This document shows, piece by piece, positions 1-12,789 of a DNA stretch of 64,000 nucleotides. The notes beneath the pieces are model-generated. The model did not search any database and was not told the DNA's origin. It saw only the letters and a list, made by a program, of their open reading frames with translations. Location of the stretch: positions 22,312,459 through 22,376,458 of the forward strand of contig NC_079969.1 in the NCBI RefSeq assembly GCF_029852145.1, in the 5' to 3' direction. The position numbers were made by a program, and so were the translations under genes. The DNA is from Microplitis mediator (taxonomy: Eukaryota; Arthropoda; Insecta; Hymenoptera; Braconidae). Within the stretch, counting starts at the first letter, position 1; every line of letters begins with the position of its first letter.

Positions 1-357
1 TGTGCTGGGACTGGAATGCAGTCAGCAAGTCAAGAATCATTCAATCAAAGTTCTTTTCAACGGATACAAGAACAAATATATATGTTGTAGCAGCAATAAT
101 AATAATAATAGTAATAGTAATAGTAATAATGTGTAATGTATAATGAAGTAAGATAAACAGAAGTACATATCTATACATACAGCATTGAAAAAAGACAGAA
201 AAGTTTTAATAGCGTTAACGAATGCCACGTACGAGTTTGATGGAAAAAAACAAGACGGACATGTTGCTATACCGCGAATCGATCAAAGGCCCTTGGGCGA
301 CACTCAACAAGAAACTGTGACGTGTAAAACGTTGCCTTACTTAACTCCAACCATCTA

Positions 358-501
<144 letters not shown>

Positions 502-1078
502 TTGTATATAATATATATGTATCTGTTACTACTGGTTTGAGACGATTAACTCGACAAGAGTATGCCCCTGAGCGGTCGATGCCATCTTAAGAGTTGTTAT
601 CAACTATAGTAATTAAACACTTGGTTTTTTAATTATTTTTTAATTAATTACCCAACGAATTTGTAATTAGTTTCTCTTAATTTAGGTTTGAATAAAAAGA
701 TATTTTAAACTTGAGAGGTAGAATTCTCTCTAGAGTAAAGAGAAAAAAAAAATAAATAAATAATGATGATGATGAATACAAAAAAGTAAAGGGGCTTTTA
801 AAAATATGTATATGAGGTCTATAGAAATTCAAAACGAGTTTAATATCTTAAACATTGTTTACGCAAGAGCGCGTCGTTTAACATATATTTATGAATGCAT
901 AAGGCTGGGAGCAATTTACAATTACTCGATAATTAAGAGCGGAAGTGAAGTAACACTAATTCATCATAAGCGAAATAAGTATTTGCATAATTATAAATAA
1001 ATATGCATATTAAATAGATGTGCTCGATAAATAATATTTATTAGTGTGATTAATTTAATTCAATTCACTGTATATATA

Positions 1079-1335
1079 AATACATATATAGGTGCGGGAG
1101 GGGCAGAATGGAAGTACTGTTTTCGAGGACTCTAAATCTTTTTTTTTGTATTCAAAATGAATAGAAAAAATTCTGGATATTTAATAAATTCGATTTTTGA
1201 AGAAGTTTAACAAGAAAATTCAAAAATTGCTCAGTTATATTTAGAAGTGATTTTGAAATGTTTCAAAAAATGTTTTTTTTTTAATTTTAGGGCTACTCCG
1301 TTTGTCCCCCTCCCCATCCTCTCTTTATATGTATA
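1079..1335 (+). mobile_element. solo copy of the G-run/C-run ended element
   Basis: It begins ATATATAGGTGCGGGAGGGG and ends TTGTCCCCCTCCCC. It shares the interior (TCGAGGACTCTAAATC..., ...TTTTAGGGCTACTCCGTTTG) with the foldback element at 20757-21637. It has no coding capacity. Ends and interior show that it is the same family, diverged. Confidence 0.6.
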
Positions 1336-1340
1336 TTAGG

Positions 1341-1800
1341 GTGGGCCAAAAAAAAAACTAATTTTTTTTTCTTCAGTTACCGTGAAAATATCGTTAAAGA
1401 TGATGAAAAAAAAAATTCTGGTAAAGTTCGAGCTCTTAATATTAATATTAAGAGGTGGCGCTTCGTGATTTTTGATTTCCCATTTAAATATCATGGAAAA
1501 AAAAAATTTTTTTAGTTTGGAATTTTTTACCTCGGCAACGGATCATTGTACGAATAAGCCCAGCATACATTTTTGTAAGGAATTTAACGCTCTACAAAAA
1601 AAGTCTCTTATCATTTTTTGATAAATCCATCTGTTCAAAAGTTATTGGAGCTTGAACTAAAATTTATAGTAAATTTCGAGATCTTTTTACTTTTTCGGCG
1701 AAACTATCGGACTTATCATAAAATATCATAGAATCTTTTTTGTAGACAATTTTATTTTCTACAAATTATCATTGATAAATTTTTTTTGAATTCTGCATTG
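1341..1800. repeat. unclassified interspersed-repeat-like segment
   Basis: It starts GGGTGGGCCAAAAAAAA and contains GAGCTCTTAATATTAATATT, a self-complementary AT core. It also has AAGAGGTGGCGCTTCG and long A/T runs. It has no open frame and leads directly into the perfect hairpin at 1805-1893, which may be its terminus. Repeat identity is inferred from style only. Confidence 0.35.
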
Positions 1801-1804
1801 TTTT

Positions 1805-1893
1805 CTAGTTATTTCCATTTTAATGCCAAGCTCTCAAAAAAAATAGTGTTTTGATCGATTTTAAGAGCTTGGCATTAAAATGGAAATAACTAG
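1805..1893. repeat. perfect 30-bp inverted repeat with a 29-nt loop
   Basis: The arms 1805-1834 (CTAGTTATTTCCATTTTAAT...) and 1864-1893 are exact reverse complements. The loop contains AAAAAATAGTGTTTTGATCG. A transcript of either strand would form a strong hairpin. It could be a MITE terminus or a foldback remnant. Confidence 0.9.
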
Positions 1894-1911
1894 AACACAT
1901 ATATATTTATA

Positions 1912-2095
1912 CACTGAAAAAAGGATTTTCGACAAAAAATTTTTACTCGCACCAAGAAATTTTTACATTATGAATTGAAAACAGAAATTTTTTTACAGCG
2001 AGAATGAATTTTTTCAGAGCAAGAAAAAAATTTTAGTGTTCAATTTATAATAAAAAAAAATTCTTGCGCCCAGAAATTATTTTTTTCTATGTTTC
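1912..2095. mobile_element. degenerate CACTGAAAAA-ended element
   Basis: It starts ACACTGAAAAAAGG and repeats words such as AAATTTTTACTCGC and TTCTTGCGCCCAGAAATT. The same words occur in the segment at 35608-36235 (CACAGAAAAAAATATTTTTTGGCGC...). It is non-coding, probably an old MITE relic. Confidence 0.4.
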
Positions 2096-2099
2096 AAAA

Positions 2100-4006
2100 C
2101 TACTAGTGTGTGGTATTGCCGCGTTTGCATATTTAAAAATAACTAAAAGCTGAAAGTAATTAGTGGAGTTTTAAATGTTAAATGAATCTCCGACATTTTA
2201 TAAAATAACTCGGGTATTCCCATGGTTGCTTATAACTCGATCGCCGAGCGACAGGTTACATAAATACATACGGATTATAGAGTGACGGCATACATGATAT
2301 ACATGTACAAATACATATGTACATTACCTATATATATATTTATATATATGCCTCGACGCTATAAATCAAGCATACATTTCGTTGAATAAACTTAAACTTA
2401 TTTATAGCTTGTTAATAGTATTCCGTTGGTTAAAACAATATTGTAACTATGTTAAAACATTAACTCGAAATTTACTAATAACCACTTGGATCACGTAAGG
2501 TGATTAATCAACAACTGTTACTCTTCATTTTATTTAAATTCATCATATCGGATTTAGTATTTAAACTGCTTTTTATTTTTTAACTTTAAATTGGTATATT
2601 TCCAAGAGTAAATATATATATTGACTGGTGGTTTATATATGTATCGGAAACATTGACACAGGTACACAACTAGCGAATAAATCTGATCGGAAATTCATCG
2701 ACCGTGTGCCACTTTCATGAATTTCCAAACAGCTTGATTGAATATTGGATACTGTTATCTCTACTTGAATTATTATCGTGTGTTAAAAATAAAGAGGACA
2801 AAAAAAAGGTATGATAAAGAAAAAAAAAATAAAAAAAAAATTAATTATTCAAGTAATAATGAAGATGAGCAAATGTCGATGACAATTAGCTCAATCAAGT
2901 GTAGGGTTAACATTTAATGTCAAGAGAATACATTTGTATATATTATCGATACGGTTATTCATATATATGTAATAGTGAAACATATATGTCATGTACATGT
3001 GGATGTATTAGACATATATGTACACAGATGAATGATTAGGGAGCAGAAGTGATGCATAACCAGAGAGAATAATTCCCTGGAGGCCACAAGAGACATCAAT
3101 GTCAGTGTTCTCTCAGCATCATCTCAAACTGTCTCTGTTCCTCTCATTTTGTTCACAGTTGAAACGTTATATTGAAACATCGATATTCAACAATCTCATT
3201 GCGCAGCGTGGATGTGGTCTGCTTGACTGCTAGACTGCTATTTACATTCGCGAAAAGAGTCCAAGTGCAAGTGAGAGGGCATATATGTATGTGTTCAATA
3301 GTCAATATTGAACAGCACCTTCATACCCATCCTCTTTTCATTTCATCCCATTTTCAGGTGAGCTCTATTCGACATTTCGCCCACGTACTACGCGAGAGCC
3401 AACCAGGATCGTGGATATACACCACCGACGAGGGAATATTGATTCATCGGGTTGCGCCATCTGTCAGCAGACCAACGTTTTGCTCTCTCAACATTATTCC
3501 CGTGGCATTGCATTACACTGTCGTACATGGATGGATGCTACTGGGTGCTGTTATATAGTAGCTAAATGTGATGCTGGAGACTGAGCTCTGTTTCGTAAGC
3601 CAAATGATGAATAATATTTGCATTCATGTGTAAATAAATATATATATATATATATGCCACGTTAAGTAAATCTTATGCAGATGATAAAAATAAAATAAAT
3701 ATTTAATTCAAGAGGCAGCGGCAATTTACCGCTCGGTTTGATAAATTTAACTTTTATTATCGTTTAACAATAAATTATAAATTATTAACGTATAATAAAA
3801 ATAATTAATACGATGATGTAACGTCAGAAAAAAAAAATAAATAAATGAAGTTATAATGATAATAATAAATGTCTTTAAAGTTATGAGTCATAAAAAAAGA
3901 CCGGATGGAGAAATTAGTGCAGATTAATGGAGACGAATTGAGATATTTGTCGTACACCCGTTTATAAAATTGATTCATATATTCCCATACAACTTTCGTC
4001 ATAAAC

Positions 4007-4044
<38 letters not shown>

Positions 4045-6080
4045 CTGAGGTCATTCAACCGAGACAACGAGAAAGGCTATACATGTGGGTTACAAACGTT
4101 AATAAAAGATTTAACGTTAAAAGTTTCTTGGGTTACAACATATATAGATGTATAAATATATAAATCTATAGAGAGATAATAATCAGGTTAAAGATTATCG
4201 AGAATTGATAGGAAAACTTAGCGCAAGAGCTATCAAAGAATAATAAATTAAAATCATCAGCGGTGTGGATATTGTGTGGACAAGTATGTGTACAGTTGAT
4301 AAATATTTCTGTTTGGTGTTTGTACATTAAACAGTACGGCAATAGCAGCGGTGGTGTAGGACAACTTTTAGCGATAGGGAATCAAATACCATCAGAGAAA
4401 CTTGCTCACATCCAGCCGCATGAGCAGTTGGATCGAGGCAATGCACAAGTTGCATTAACGTGTGGGAGAACCTGCAGAACAAAGTTACCAGCTCGAATGC
4501 CATACCATGCCATGGATACGGCACATAGCGCACGTTTGAAGCTTAGGCTTTAGAGTTTAACACACACATGTTATACACACACGATAATACCGAGCTGTAG
4601 TGAGTATTTAATTCTGTAGTCTGTAGTCTGTAGTCTGCAGTAGGTATCTCACAAAGTTGTTTACCCAGCTTGTACTTTTCCCTTATCTTCGGCGCGGAAG
4701 ACTGACAACACTGTTTTATAAATTTACCTAATGTTCAAGTCTACATGTGTATATATATGTACAAATGTATGTGTGTGTACAAGTATATCAGTAACTAAAT
4801 GCTGCAGACAGAGAAGAGATTATGGAGGGTCGATAGTTGGGTCTTTCCGTTCGGATGTGATACCAGGACGACTATTATACACCCGATGCTGGGCACAACA
4901 CGAGTTGAGAGCTTCTCCAACAAACCATCCAGCAAAACTTTCTTATAAGCTTCCTCTGGCTTAAATAGTTGCTGGTTTTCGAGCACCAGAAAACTCCATT
5001 GAGAAAATTTTCAGCTGAATTTATGCCCAGTTCTCACTTATGCAAGTTTACAAACTTTTTCTCATCATTATTATCTTCAAACTTCAGTACTTGGATGATA
5101 ATTGTGAATTCCCAGTTTATGAATACGATAAATAAATTTTTTTTTATCAATTGGATGTTTTTTTTCTAATAGTCGATTTTTAAAAGGAATATCTTGTAAC
5201 TCCAATTGAGGATTTTGATAACAAAAAAATAATATATAAAATATATGAGTTACATTAAAATATTTTTGTAATGGAGACTCGAAATATTTAAATGATTTAG
5301 AGATATTTTAATTTCTGAGGTATTTTCATTCCTCTTGAATATTTTCATTATTCTGAGAGATATTTGTTGACTGGAAATATTTACTACGCCTGCAGATATT
5401 CAACACAGATATGTATATATGTATATTTTGTGTGGCTGGTACAGTATGTTGTCTCGACTCACATTATATTTAATTTTAATATAATATACAGGCACATCAC
5501 ATCACATACTTGACATGAGCGACACTATCGCAACTCTTGATCTTTTAAATCAAACTTAATACCAACGGTAAACTTTCTGTTTATTCTTTTAAATTATCAC
5601 TCTCAGCTCGCTCGTATGTAATAACAAAATAAAAAAAAATTGAAAAAACAGACGCAGAAATTCTTAAACACTGAATATAAATGAATCAACACACATGACT
5701 ACTGTATAAATAAAAATATTTCCGAGTTTCGTGGAAGAGAATCTACATGAGCCAAAGCTTTATGCAACCAGCAATTGACATAACGAGTGTGTGTTACTCT
5801 TTCAGTATCTACTTTGGTACAGCTCAGAGTCTCCAAGTACTGGTTAGTTTCTCTAATTGGACGCGGGAAAATTAGTTGCTGGTTTCAACAAATTCTGGAC
5901 TCAAATACAGACGCGAAAAAATATTTCTACATAAACCTGCAAATGGGACTGAAATTATAAATGTCTACAACACAATTTTATTCTCAAACCAGTTGACATA
6001 AATTTATTGCCTCAGTCAGCCACAGATTTGTTTAATTCACTTTCGTAATGCTAAAAATTTAGTCACGTTTAATTTTTTAA
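2100..6080. other. noncoding AT-rich stretch without recognisable genes
   Basis: It contains an (AT)n run at 4011-4042, a TCTGTAG short tandem at 4615-4635, and a GATATTT-rich tract at about 5280-5400. A moderately GC-rich patch at 3180-3560 has an open frame that begins at TTG, not ATG, and holds back-to-back splice-like words (TTTTCAGGTGAGC). I do not call it a gene. Confidence 0.6.
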
Positions 6081-6084
6081 ATTG

Positions 6085-6815
6085 CCCAGGTCAAAAAATG
6101 AGGGAAATTTGAATTTTTGACTTAAATTTAAGTCAATCAAGCGAAAATTGAGTAAAATTTGACTGTTTTGACAAATGGATACTAAGTGGGCCAAGTTAGC
6201 CATCTTTCAGTCAAAATCGAAGTGTTTTTCATTCATTTTTGGCTTGCTTTTGGCTAACGACCTACTCAGTATTTATTCAAGTAAAAAAAGACAAGTTAGA
6301 CTTAGTTTTGGCTTAGTTAACTTAAATTTGACTTAAATGGATAGTATGTAAGTCAAACCCAGGATAAACACGTTTGATTTTGACTTACTTAGTATCCATT
6401 TTTCAAAAAAAGTCAAATTTTAGTCAACTAAGCCAAAACTAAGTCTAACTTGTCTTTTTTTACTTGAATAGATACTGAGTAGGTCGTTAGTCAAAAGCAA
6501 GCCGAAAATGAATGAAAAACAATTCGATTTTGACTTGAAAGTTGGCTAACTTGACCTACTTAGTACCCATTTGTCAAAAAAAATCAAATTTAAGTCAACT
6601 AAGCCAAAACTAAAGCAAGTTTATCTTTTTTTACTTGAATTGATACTGAGTAGGTTGTTAGCCAAAAATGAATGAAAAACACTTTGATTTTGACTTGAAA
6701 GTTGGCTAACTTGTCCTACTTAGTATCCATTTAAGTCCAAAAAGTCAAGTGTAAGTCAACTAAGCCAAAACTAAGTCAAGCTTATCTTTTTTGACTTAAG
6801 TAGATACTGAGTAGG
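6085..6815. repeat. inverted plus tandem array of a ~165-170 bp unit
   Basis: The word GATACTGAGTAGGT recurs at 6471, 6642 and 6803. Its inverse ACCTACTCAGTAT occurs near 6262-6274, so one unit is inverted relative to the rest. Each unit carries TTTTGACTTGAAAGTTGGCTAAC, TAAGTCAACTAAGCCAAAACTAA and AATGAATGAAAAAC. There is no coding capacity. Confidence 0.75.
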
Positions 6816-6820
6816 TCAAC

Positions 6821-6977
6821 GATACTGAAGTTAGCAGGCATCACATAATTTTCGTATTTTTTTTTAGACGATAAACTATAAAAAAAAAATATTTAAAAAA
6901 ATTGCACCTGTAGTATTTTAAATTTTCTACATGTGCATATTTTTAGTTTTTTTTTTTGTTTGCTAACTTCGGGATTA
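6821..6977. mobile_element. TTAGC-ended MITE, copy 1 (short)
   Basis: The left end is GATACTGAAGTTAGCAGGC and the right end is TTTGCTAACTTCGGGATTAT. Between them are the family's A-run, TTGCACCTGTAG, CTACATGTGCATATTTTTAG and T-run. It sits inside the array unit of 6085-6815: the flanking array words GAGTAGGTCAA... resume after it. Confidence 0.75.
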
Positions 6978-7022
6978 TAGTAGGTCAAGTAACCAAAAGC
7001 AAGTAAAAAATGGATGAAAAAC

Positions 7023-7229
7023 ATGATCCAGAAGTTAGCAGACAATCAATAATTTTTGGATTTTTTTTCACCAAATCAATTGCAAAAAAAAAAAAAAACT
7101 AAAAAAATGCACATGTAGAAAATAAAAAAATCTACAAGTGCAATTTTTCAAAATATTTTTTTTTTTCATAATTTATCATTTTTTTTAAATTCCAAAAATT
7201 ATTTGACGTTTGCTAACTTGAGTATCATA
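7023..7229. mobile_element. TTAGC-ended MITE, copy 2 (inverse interior)
   Basis: The left end is ATGATCCAGAAGTTAGCAGA and the right end is GACGTTTGCTAACTTGAGTA. The interior is inverted relative to copy 1 (ATGCACATGTAGAAAAT then CTACAAGTGCAATTTTTC). Flanking words (AATGGATGAAAAAC before, TTCGATTCTGACTTGC after) are one array unit split by the insertion. Confidence 0.75.
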
Positions 7230-7234
7230 TGAAA

Positions 7235-10200
7235 AGCTCGTTCGATTCTGACTTGCTTTTGAAAAATTATTTTTAATAATATAATAATAACATTCCAAAA
7301 AATTCAAAATTTACTTCGTTTTGGCTGTCGACAGATTTAGAAAAATTCAAATTCCGTTATTTTTGATCCGGGTCGCTGGAGTAAATTGTTGCTGGTAAAC
7401 CGTAAAGTAAATTGAATTATTTATGATAACAATAATGATTATGATGATGATCGGATTAGTTTTATTGGGTTAAATCTCGTGGTCTTTGATAGACTGTTGC
7501 AATGTAGACGTGTTCAAAGTAGCTAGCTAACTTGTTAATCGGTGAAACTACACGCTAATTACCTGTGCCAAGACGCAGTTGCCGGGCGAGTTGACTTTAA
7601 ACTACGCGATGAGGCATGAAAAGATAATAATGAGTCAAGACATTAAATACGAGATTCAAACTTTTAAAATAGCGTTACAAATGTGTGTTACTTTGTGAGC
7701 AAATGAATATTTAATGGCCGATGATAAATTGCAGGGTATTGGCAGAGTATTAATAAAACGTTGAATATTTATTTGACTTTGTGTGCGTAATATAGCGGCG
7801 ATGATTATTATCAACTTTCATTTACTGTTATCGAAAACTGAGTAAGGGAAAAAAGTCAAGTAAAGTAAAATAAAAAAAGCTAAATACTGAGCGTGTATTA
7901 TTCGTTATTATATCGAAATACATCAATTCCGTGCCAGTGACCGGGCAAATAAAATATGGGCACACGCGAGAGTTACATTTGCACGCGATATCGCCCAGTT
8001 TTCAGGCTAAATAACGGCGGCATCACTCTGTAAAATGAGAGTAAACTGAGTTGAGCGAAGCTAAAAAATATTTATATAACAACTAAATCCTTAAGGAAAA
8101 GGAAAAGGGTAAAAAGGAAGTGAATGAGGAGAGCCAGTAAAATAAAAAGTGTTAAGTCTTTTAGCCATCAAATAGTTGTCAAGAGAGTTAAAAAAAAAGT
8201 TAAAACTCGAGTGGGAGATAATCTGTAAAGCCTCAACTCACTATCAACACTTCCGTTTGGCTTTTATATTCTCGGGACACATTGAATGTGCTTTGAAAAA
8301 GTTTATGGATCGATAAAGAGGTCGCGTAGAAAATCGACATGAGAACAAAACTCCATACATCTCCAAACGGAAGCGAAAAGTAAAGGAAAGAGAGATAAAA
8401 GAAATAAACGATCAAGGAAAATGTACGTTCTATTAATTTTAACAAACTTTTCCTCGCCTTTTTTTCCATGTTTTAAAGCTTAACTTTTTTCCATCAATTT
8501 TATCTTTATCATTTTACGGTAAATTAATTATTTTAAATTCCGCGATCCTGTGATGAGAATGTCAATCTTCCGGCAAAGCTCCAGGATGCCGTTTTAATTA
8601 TAACTGACGGTTAATTACTGTAATCGGTATAGGAACCCTCGGGTTGTGAGTTGAAAGGGGCTGTTACTGCTGAGGACAAAACTGTATGACAAGTAGTAAA
8701 GTAAGAGTGAAAAGGCAAAAAACCATCCAGCTAAAGGAAGTTCCTATATATATATACGTATATTTTCCATCTGTTACTCTCTCCTTTCTCTTCACTTGCT
8801 GGCTACATAATTCTTTGTACAACATCCTTTTTCTTCTCTCTCTTTCTCACGCATGCCCAACTGCTGTGTGCTAATTTAAAATTTCCCTTCAGGACAAACT
8901 TGTCTCTCCCCTTTATTTAGCTTCACTTCGGCTTCATATTCATCCACCAGAATTCTCTTTGTATTTTATATTTCTCCAGTCTGCAGACGAATCTCAACAT
9001 ATCTCTGTAATATATATATATGGACCGTATTATTATTGTTATTTTTTAGTCTCTTTTTGTTACTTTAGCACAGCACTGTGACTGCCTTTTGTGCGTCAGC
9101 AAAAACAGGAGTCCTTTGAGTTAAATTCACTCGTCAAACTTAAAATTAATGTCACTAAGTACAGTATATATATATATGTAATACGTTCATATATTTTTTT
9201 ATTACGTATTAATGTATAGAGTCCATTGGAATGTTTATTTTTGTACGTCAAAGGTGAATAATAGCGTTAGTTTGCCCAAGGGTGTGGCGTCGTGTGTAAA
9301 AAAGTATCGAGGGGAAACACAAAGAGGGAGAAATAAAAAAAAATGGAGAAAAAAAGGCAACGATGCGGAAATTTATCGTGTTTGAGTTGAGTGTGTGCAT
9401 AACTACTTAATTTGATATCAGTATTATTATTATTATTATTAGTTTTGATGGCATGATTGTGATTATTCGTAATAATAATTTTTACCCAAGGGTCGATGAA
9501 TAATTCAATCAAGTAGTCGACTGGGCTGCTCGCAATTAGCTAATGCGAGGTTAAACACCGTTAGGTTGAATTGCCAACGAGTATACTTGAATAGATTTTA
9601 TCGATTAGTCGAGATTAATTCAATGTTATTATTATTTGCCAGTAGATCTTCGTTACAGTTAAACAAATTGAATATTACCGGCGTTGTCGACACAAATATT
9701 TTAATAAAAAGGTTTGAAGAGCGAGAGGTATTCAAACAATTCGATTATTGATACTGATGATATCGAGTTTTCAAAAATAAAAAGAAACTACCTATTGTAT
9801 GAACCCAAAGAAAGTCTTGTGAGGAATCAAGGCGAGGATGAAAGAGAAATAGGTGTGAGTAAAAAATAAGCATTAAAAAAATATATGAGAAATAAAAGTG
9901 AGCAAAAGTTGTGCTTGAGAGCACCTCGGTTCTTCGTTCGAACGGAAGGTATTTAATTTAGAGAGAGCTTTTACGTTGGTGTCGCTATTTTATGCGAGTC
10001 GCTCGTAGAGGGAAGAATGGAAGCGGAGGAAGTTAGATGAAGAAAAAAGGCGCAAGAGGAAACAGAAAGAAGAAACAAAGAAGCAAACTCGAGAGTAGTC
10101 CCAAGAGGACTCACTGGGGAAGCAAAAGACTTGCGAGTGGCTCTGAGAATAAACGAGTAGAAAAGAGAGTGCAGATAAGAGAAAAAAGATAAAAAGAGAG

Positions 10201-10360
10201 AGTAGAGTATGCCACCCCCGAGCGCCTTCACCTCCTGTACTTTCGTGTAGTTTCGCCCTCGTGTTTGTTCGTGTATTCATTCCTGTATTCGCGGGGGCGG
10301 AGACCGCAGAGTATTGATTTCAGCCCCTCAGCTCAGCAACCCCGGCACACCCCTTCGCGC
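7235..10360. other. noncoding stretch without recognisable genes
   Basis: It is AT-rich with a (TTA)n run near 9421-9440 and purine-rich patches at 8090-8220 and 9990-10200. Open frames here are short and low in complexity. The 10200-10370 part is GC-richer (GCGGGGGCGGAGACCGC) and may be regulatory. Confidence 0.5.
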
Positions 10361-10370
10361 TTCCCGGTTC

Positions 10371-10375
10371 TACTA

Positions 10376-10413
<38 letters not shown>

Positions 10414-10432
10414 ACTGCTACTGCTACTGCTG
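10371..10432. repeat. (CTA)n/(CTG)n trinucleotide repeat
   Basis: A run of CTA units passes into CTG units and then alternating CTACTG. It lies in the intron just downstream of the sbb donor. Confidence 0.95.
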
Positions 10433-11073
10433 CCTTTTCCCTAGCCACCCCAATTTTACTCTACTCACGTATACCGACTAACACATCGAGTGGCCTCTGT
10501 ACTATGCTGTCTCACCATTCCCACGTCGCTACTATAACCATCCATCCTCTATTTTACTCTCTCGCTTTCGCCATATCTACATCTATACATGTGATGCCGC
10601 TTTCCCTCGTCATCGACCAACCCCAATCAACCCCCGGCTGTTCGCCAACGTTGTCACACAATTCTCGTGAATTAATATTGAAAAAAAAGTATAATAATAA
10701 TAATAAATAAAATAACATGAACAAAAAATGAAAACGAGAAAAAAATGGGATGACATATCGATCGGCAAACAGACATTTGAAACTTGATTTGTAATTAGAA
10801 CACCACAGCCACCAACCTCGAAGTCTATTATCTTGAATAGGAAGTATTTCAGTAGTAGTCGTTAAAGCGATTAAATTAATTGGCGGTTGTATTATAAGTA
10901 CTAGAGGTAAATTCGAGTTTGCCATTAAATGTGACTTTAAGTGGACGTTTTCAAGTAGTGTATTGTTGTTGATCAAGACCACCGAGTGGTGATGTTTAAA
11001 TATCAAGTGTTTCAATACTAAATTTACTAGACGAATGACAACTAGTGAATGATAATTAAAATGTGAGACTTAC

Positions 11074-12789
11074 CTTTGGCTCTGAATTTGAAGTTTTCAA
11101 CTTTTTCATGGGTGGCGAACTACACGCGGCCGTGTCCATGGCCTCGTCTACGGTAGTGTTTAGGGTAGGTCCAGGTACTGCTGCAACCTTTGTCTGCTCG
11201 GGTTTGGCGGCAGAGCCGGCAGCCGTCGCGGAAGCTGGACTGGGTGGTGGACAAGGTGCGGCGGCACTTGTCGCGGGCGGTCCAACGCCCTGTGAAACGG
11301 GAAATCCAGTTCTCGAACTGGGTGGTGGTCCTTGGGGTTGTTGGGGTGCTGTCGCCGCGGGAGTTGGTCCTTGGGACTGAACGGCTGCACCCGTTGAATT
11401 TTGACTTTGAGACACTGGTCTCGCGGTTCCATTCATCTCGGGTTTATTATTTTGCTGGGGACCGTGACTATTACTCTGCGGTTTGTCGTGCTTGTCTCGG
11501 GCTTTGTCCCTCCTGTGTCCGCTGGATCCTCTCTTGGAGCCTGCCGTCGACGATGCAGGGGGCCCTGAGGTGGCTGACGCCGGCGAGTGGGGTTTTGATT
11601 TGTTTGAGGACGAGGACGACGAGTTACTCGCAGCCACGTCGGAATTTTGGGATGACGTTGATGATGACGAAGACGTTGAAGAAGCTGAGGAGGTCGATGA
11701 GTTTGATGAGGTCGAATTGCCGTTGCCGTCTTGTGACGTTGTTGTCCCGTTTATTTCGTTAGACTTGACAATTTCATGCTTAGCCTCGCTAGTTTTTGTT
11801 CCAGGTTTAGTGCGTTTGATCTTCATTTTGAGGCCTTTATCGACGGTAGCAGAGTGTTCAACAGCCATTTTTCCGGGATTGCCGGAGTTGAGGTGTACCG
11901 CGTTAACAGAACCGGGTTGTTGCTTAACACTAGTTGGTCCGTTACCAGTACTCGAGCTGTTGGTGTTACCACTGCCTGTGTTTTGATTACCGCTACTGGA
12001 ATTAACCGAATTTGTTTGATTATTATTTGATGTAGTTGATGAATTATTAACGCCGCAGGACGGCGACGACGATGAGGACAACGAGGACGACGACGACGAC
12101 GAAGAAGATGAAGATTGACTGTTGTTGCCGGTGGCAGTTATGCCCGATGACGATGAATTTTGTTGCGTTACGTTTTGTTGCTGTAACTGGTGATTCTGAT
12201 TAGTCGTGGCTGCTGCTGCCGAGGCAGGCGTTGAAGCCATCCCGTTTCCCGAGCTCAATTTCTCGTCCCTCGTCTTCTCTATATCAGCATCGAGGTCGAT
12301 TATTAGATCGCCTATGCCAATGTCCCATTCATTGTCGTCGTACTCGAAGTTGTTGGTCACATTCGTCGTGGCCGTGTCCGTTTCTCCAACGTTAGCAGCC
12401 ACTGTGCTTGCTTTCGAATCACGACGCGCCACCGACCTATCACCCTGTTGCGGCGGCTGGTGTTGCTGCTGCTGCTGTCGTTTCTGCTGTTCTTGATGAT
12501 CCCTACTCGTACGATCGCGTCTACTTGAACTAACACTGGTATTGTTCGTGGCGCTACTGCTGTTACCACCGCAAACACCGATTCGCGTCGATGATGACGA
12601 TGATGGCGATGGCGATGACAGAGATGATGCCGCTGCTACTGCTGTTGTTGTCGATGCTGTTGTTGCTGTTACTGATGTTGTCGATGATGATAACGATGCT
12701 GATATCGCTGGTGCTGGTACCGCCGCGCACGGCGAGGTTCCTTTGCGGTTAACGTTAGGGAGGCGACCGCCTATTGGCGTGGTCGCCAT
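11074..12789 (-). CDS. sbb: scribbler/brakeless (ZNF608/609 family), large amino-terminal coding exon
   Basis: The exon encodes 572 residues when read from the first in-frame ATG (12789, context GGGCATGGCG). Residues 154-172 read EWDIGIGDLIIDLDADIEK, which is the amino-terminal signature of ZNF608, ZNF609 and insect Scribbler. The rest is low complexity, as in that family: Gln-rich at about 97-112, Ser runs at about 224-243 and 360-394, basic patches KIKRTKPGTK (about 320-331) and SGHRRDKARDKHDK (about 419-432), Pro/Ala-rich at about 470-523, and KKLKTSNSEPK at the end. The frame stops at a consensus donor, AAAG|GTAAGT (first intron base 11073), in phase 0. The C2H2 finger and the rest of the protein must lie below position 1. 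In Drosophila this nuclear protein is a transcriptional corepressor acting with Atrophin and Tailless, needed in photoreceptor axon targeting and larval locomotion (family knowledge). The frame is open upstream to a stop at 12949-12951; the longer reading begins with GTG, not ATG. Confidence 0.9.

Noticed and set aside
3172..3558. 128-codon plus-strand frame
   Set aside because: It begins at TTG, contains back-to-back acceptor and donor words, and resembles no protein family.
11063..12578. Several open frames on the plus strand and in other minus frames over the sbb exon
   Set aside because: They mirror the GC-rich trinucleotide repeats of the real exon (poly-Asp/Glu, poly-Val, poly-Cys) and have no domain or splice support.
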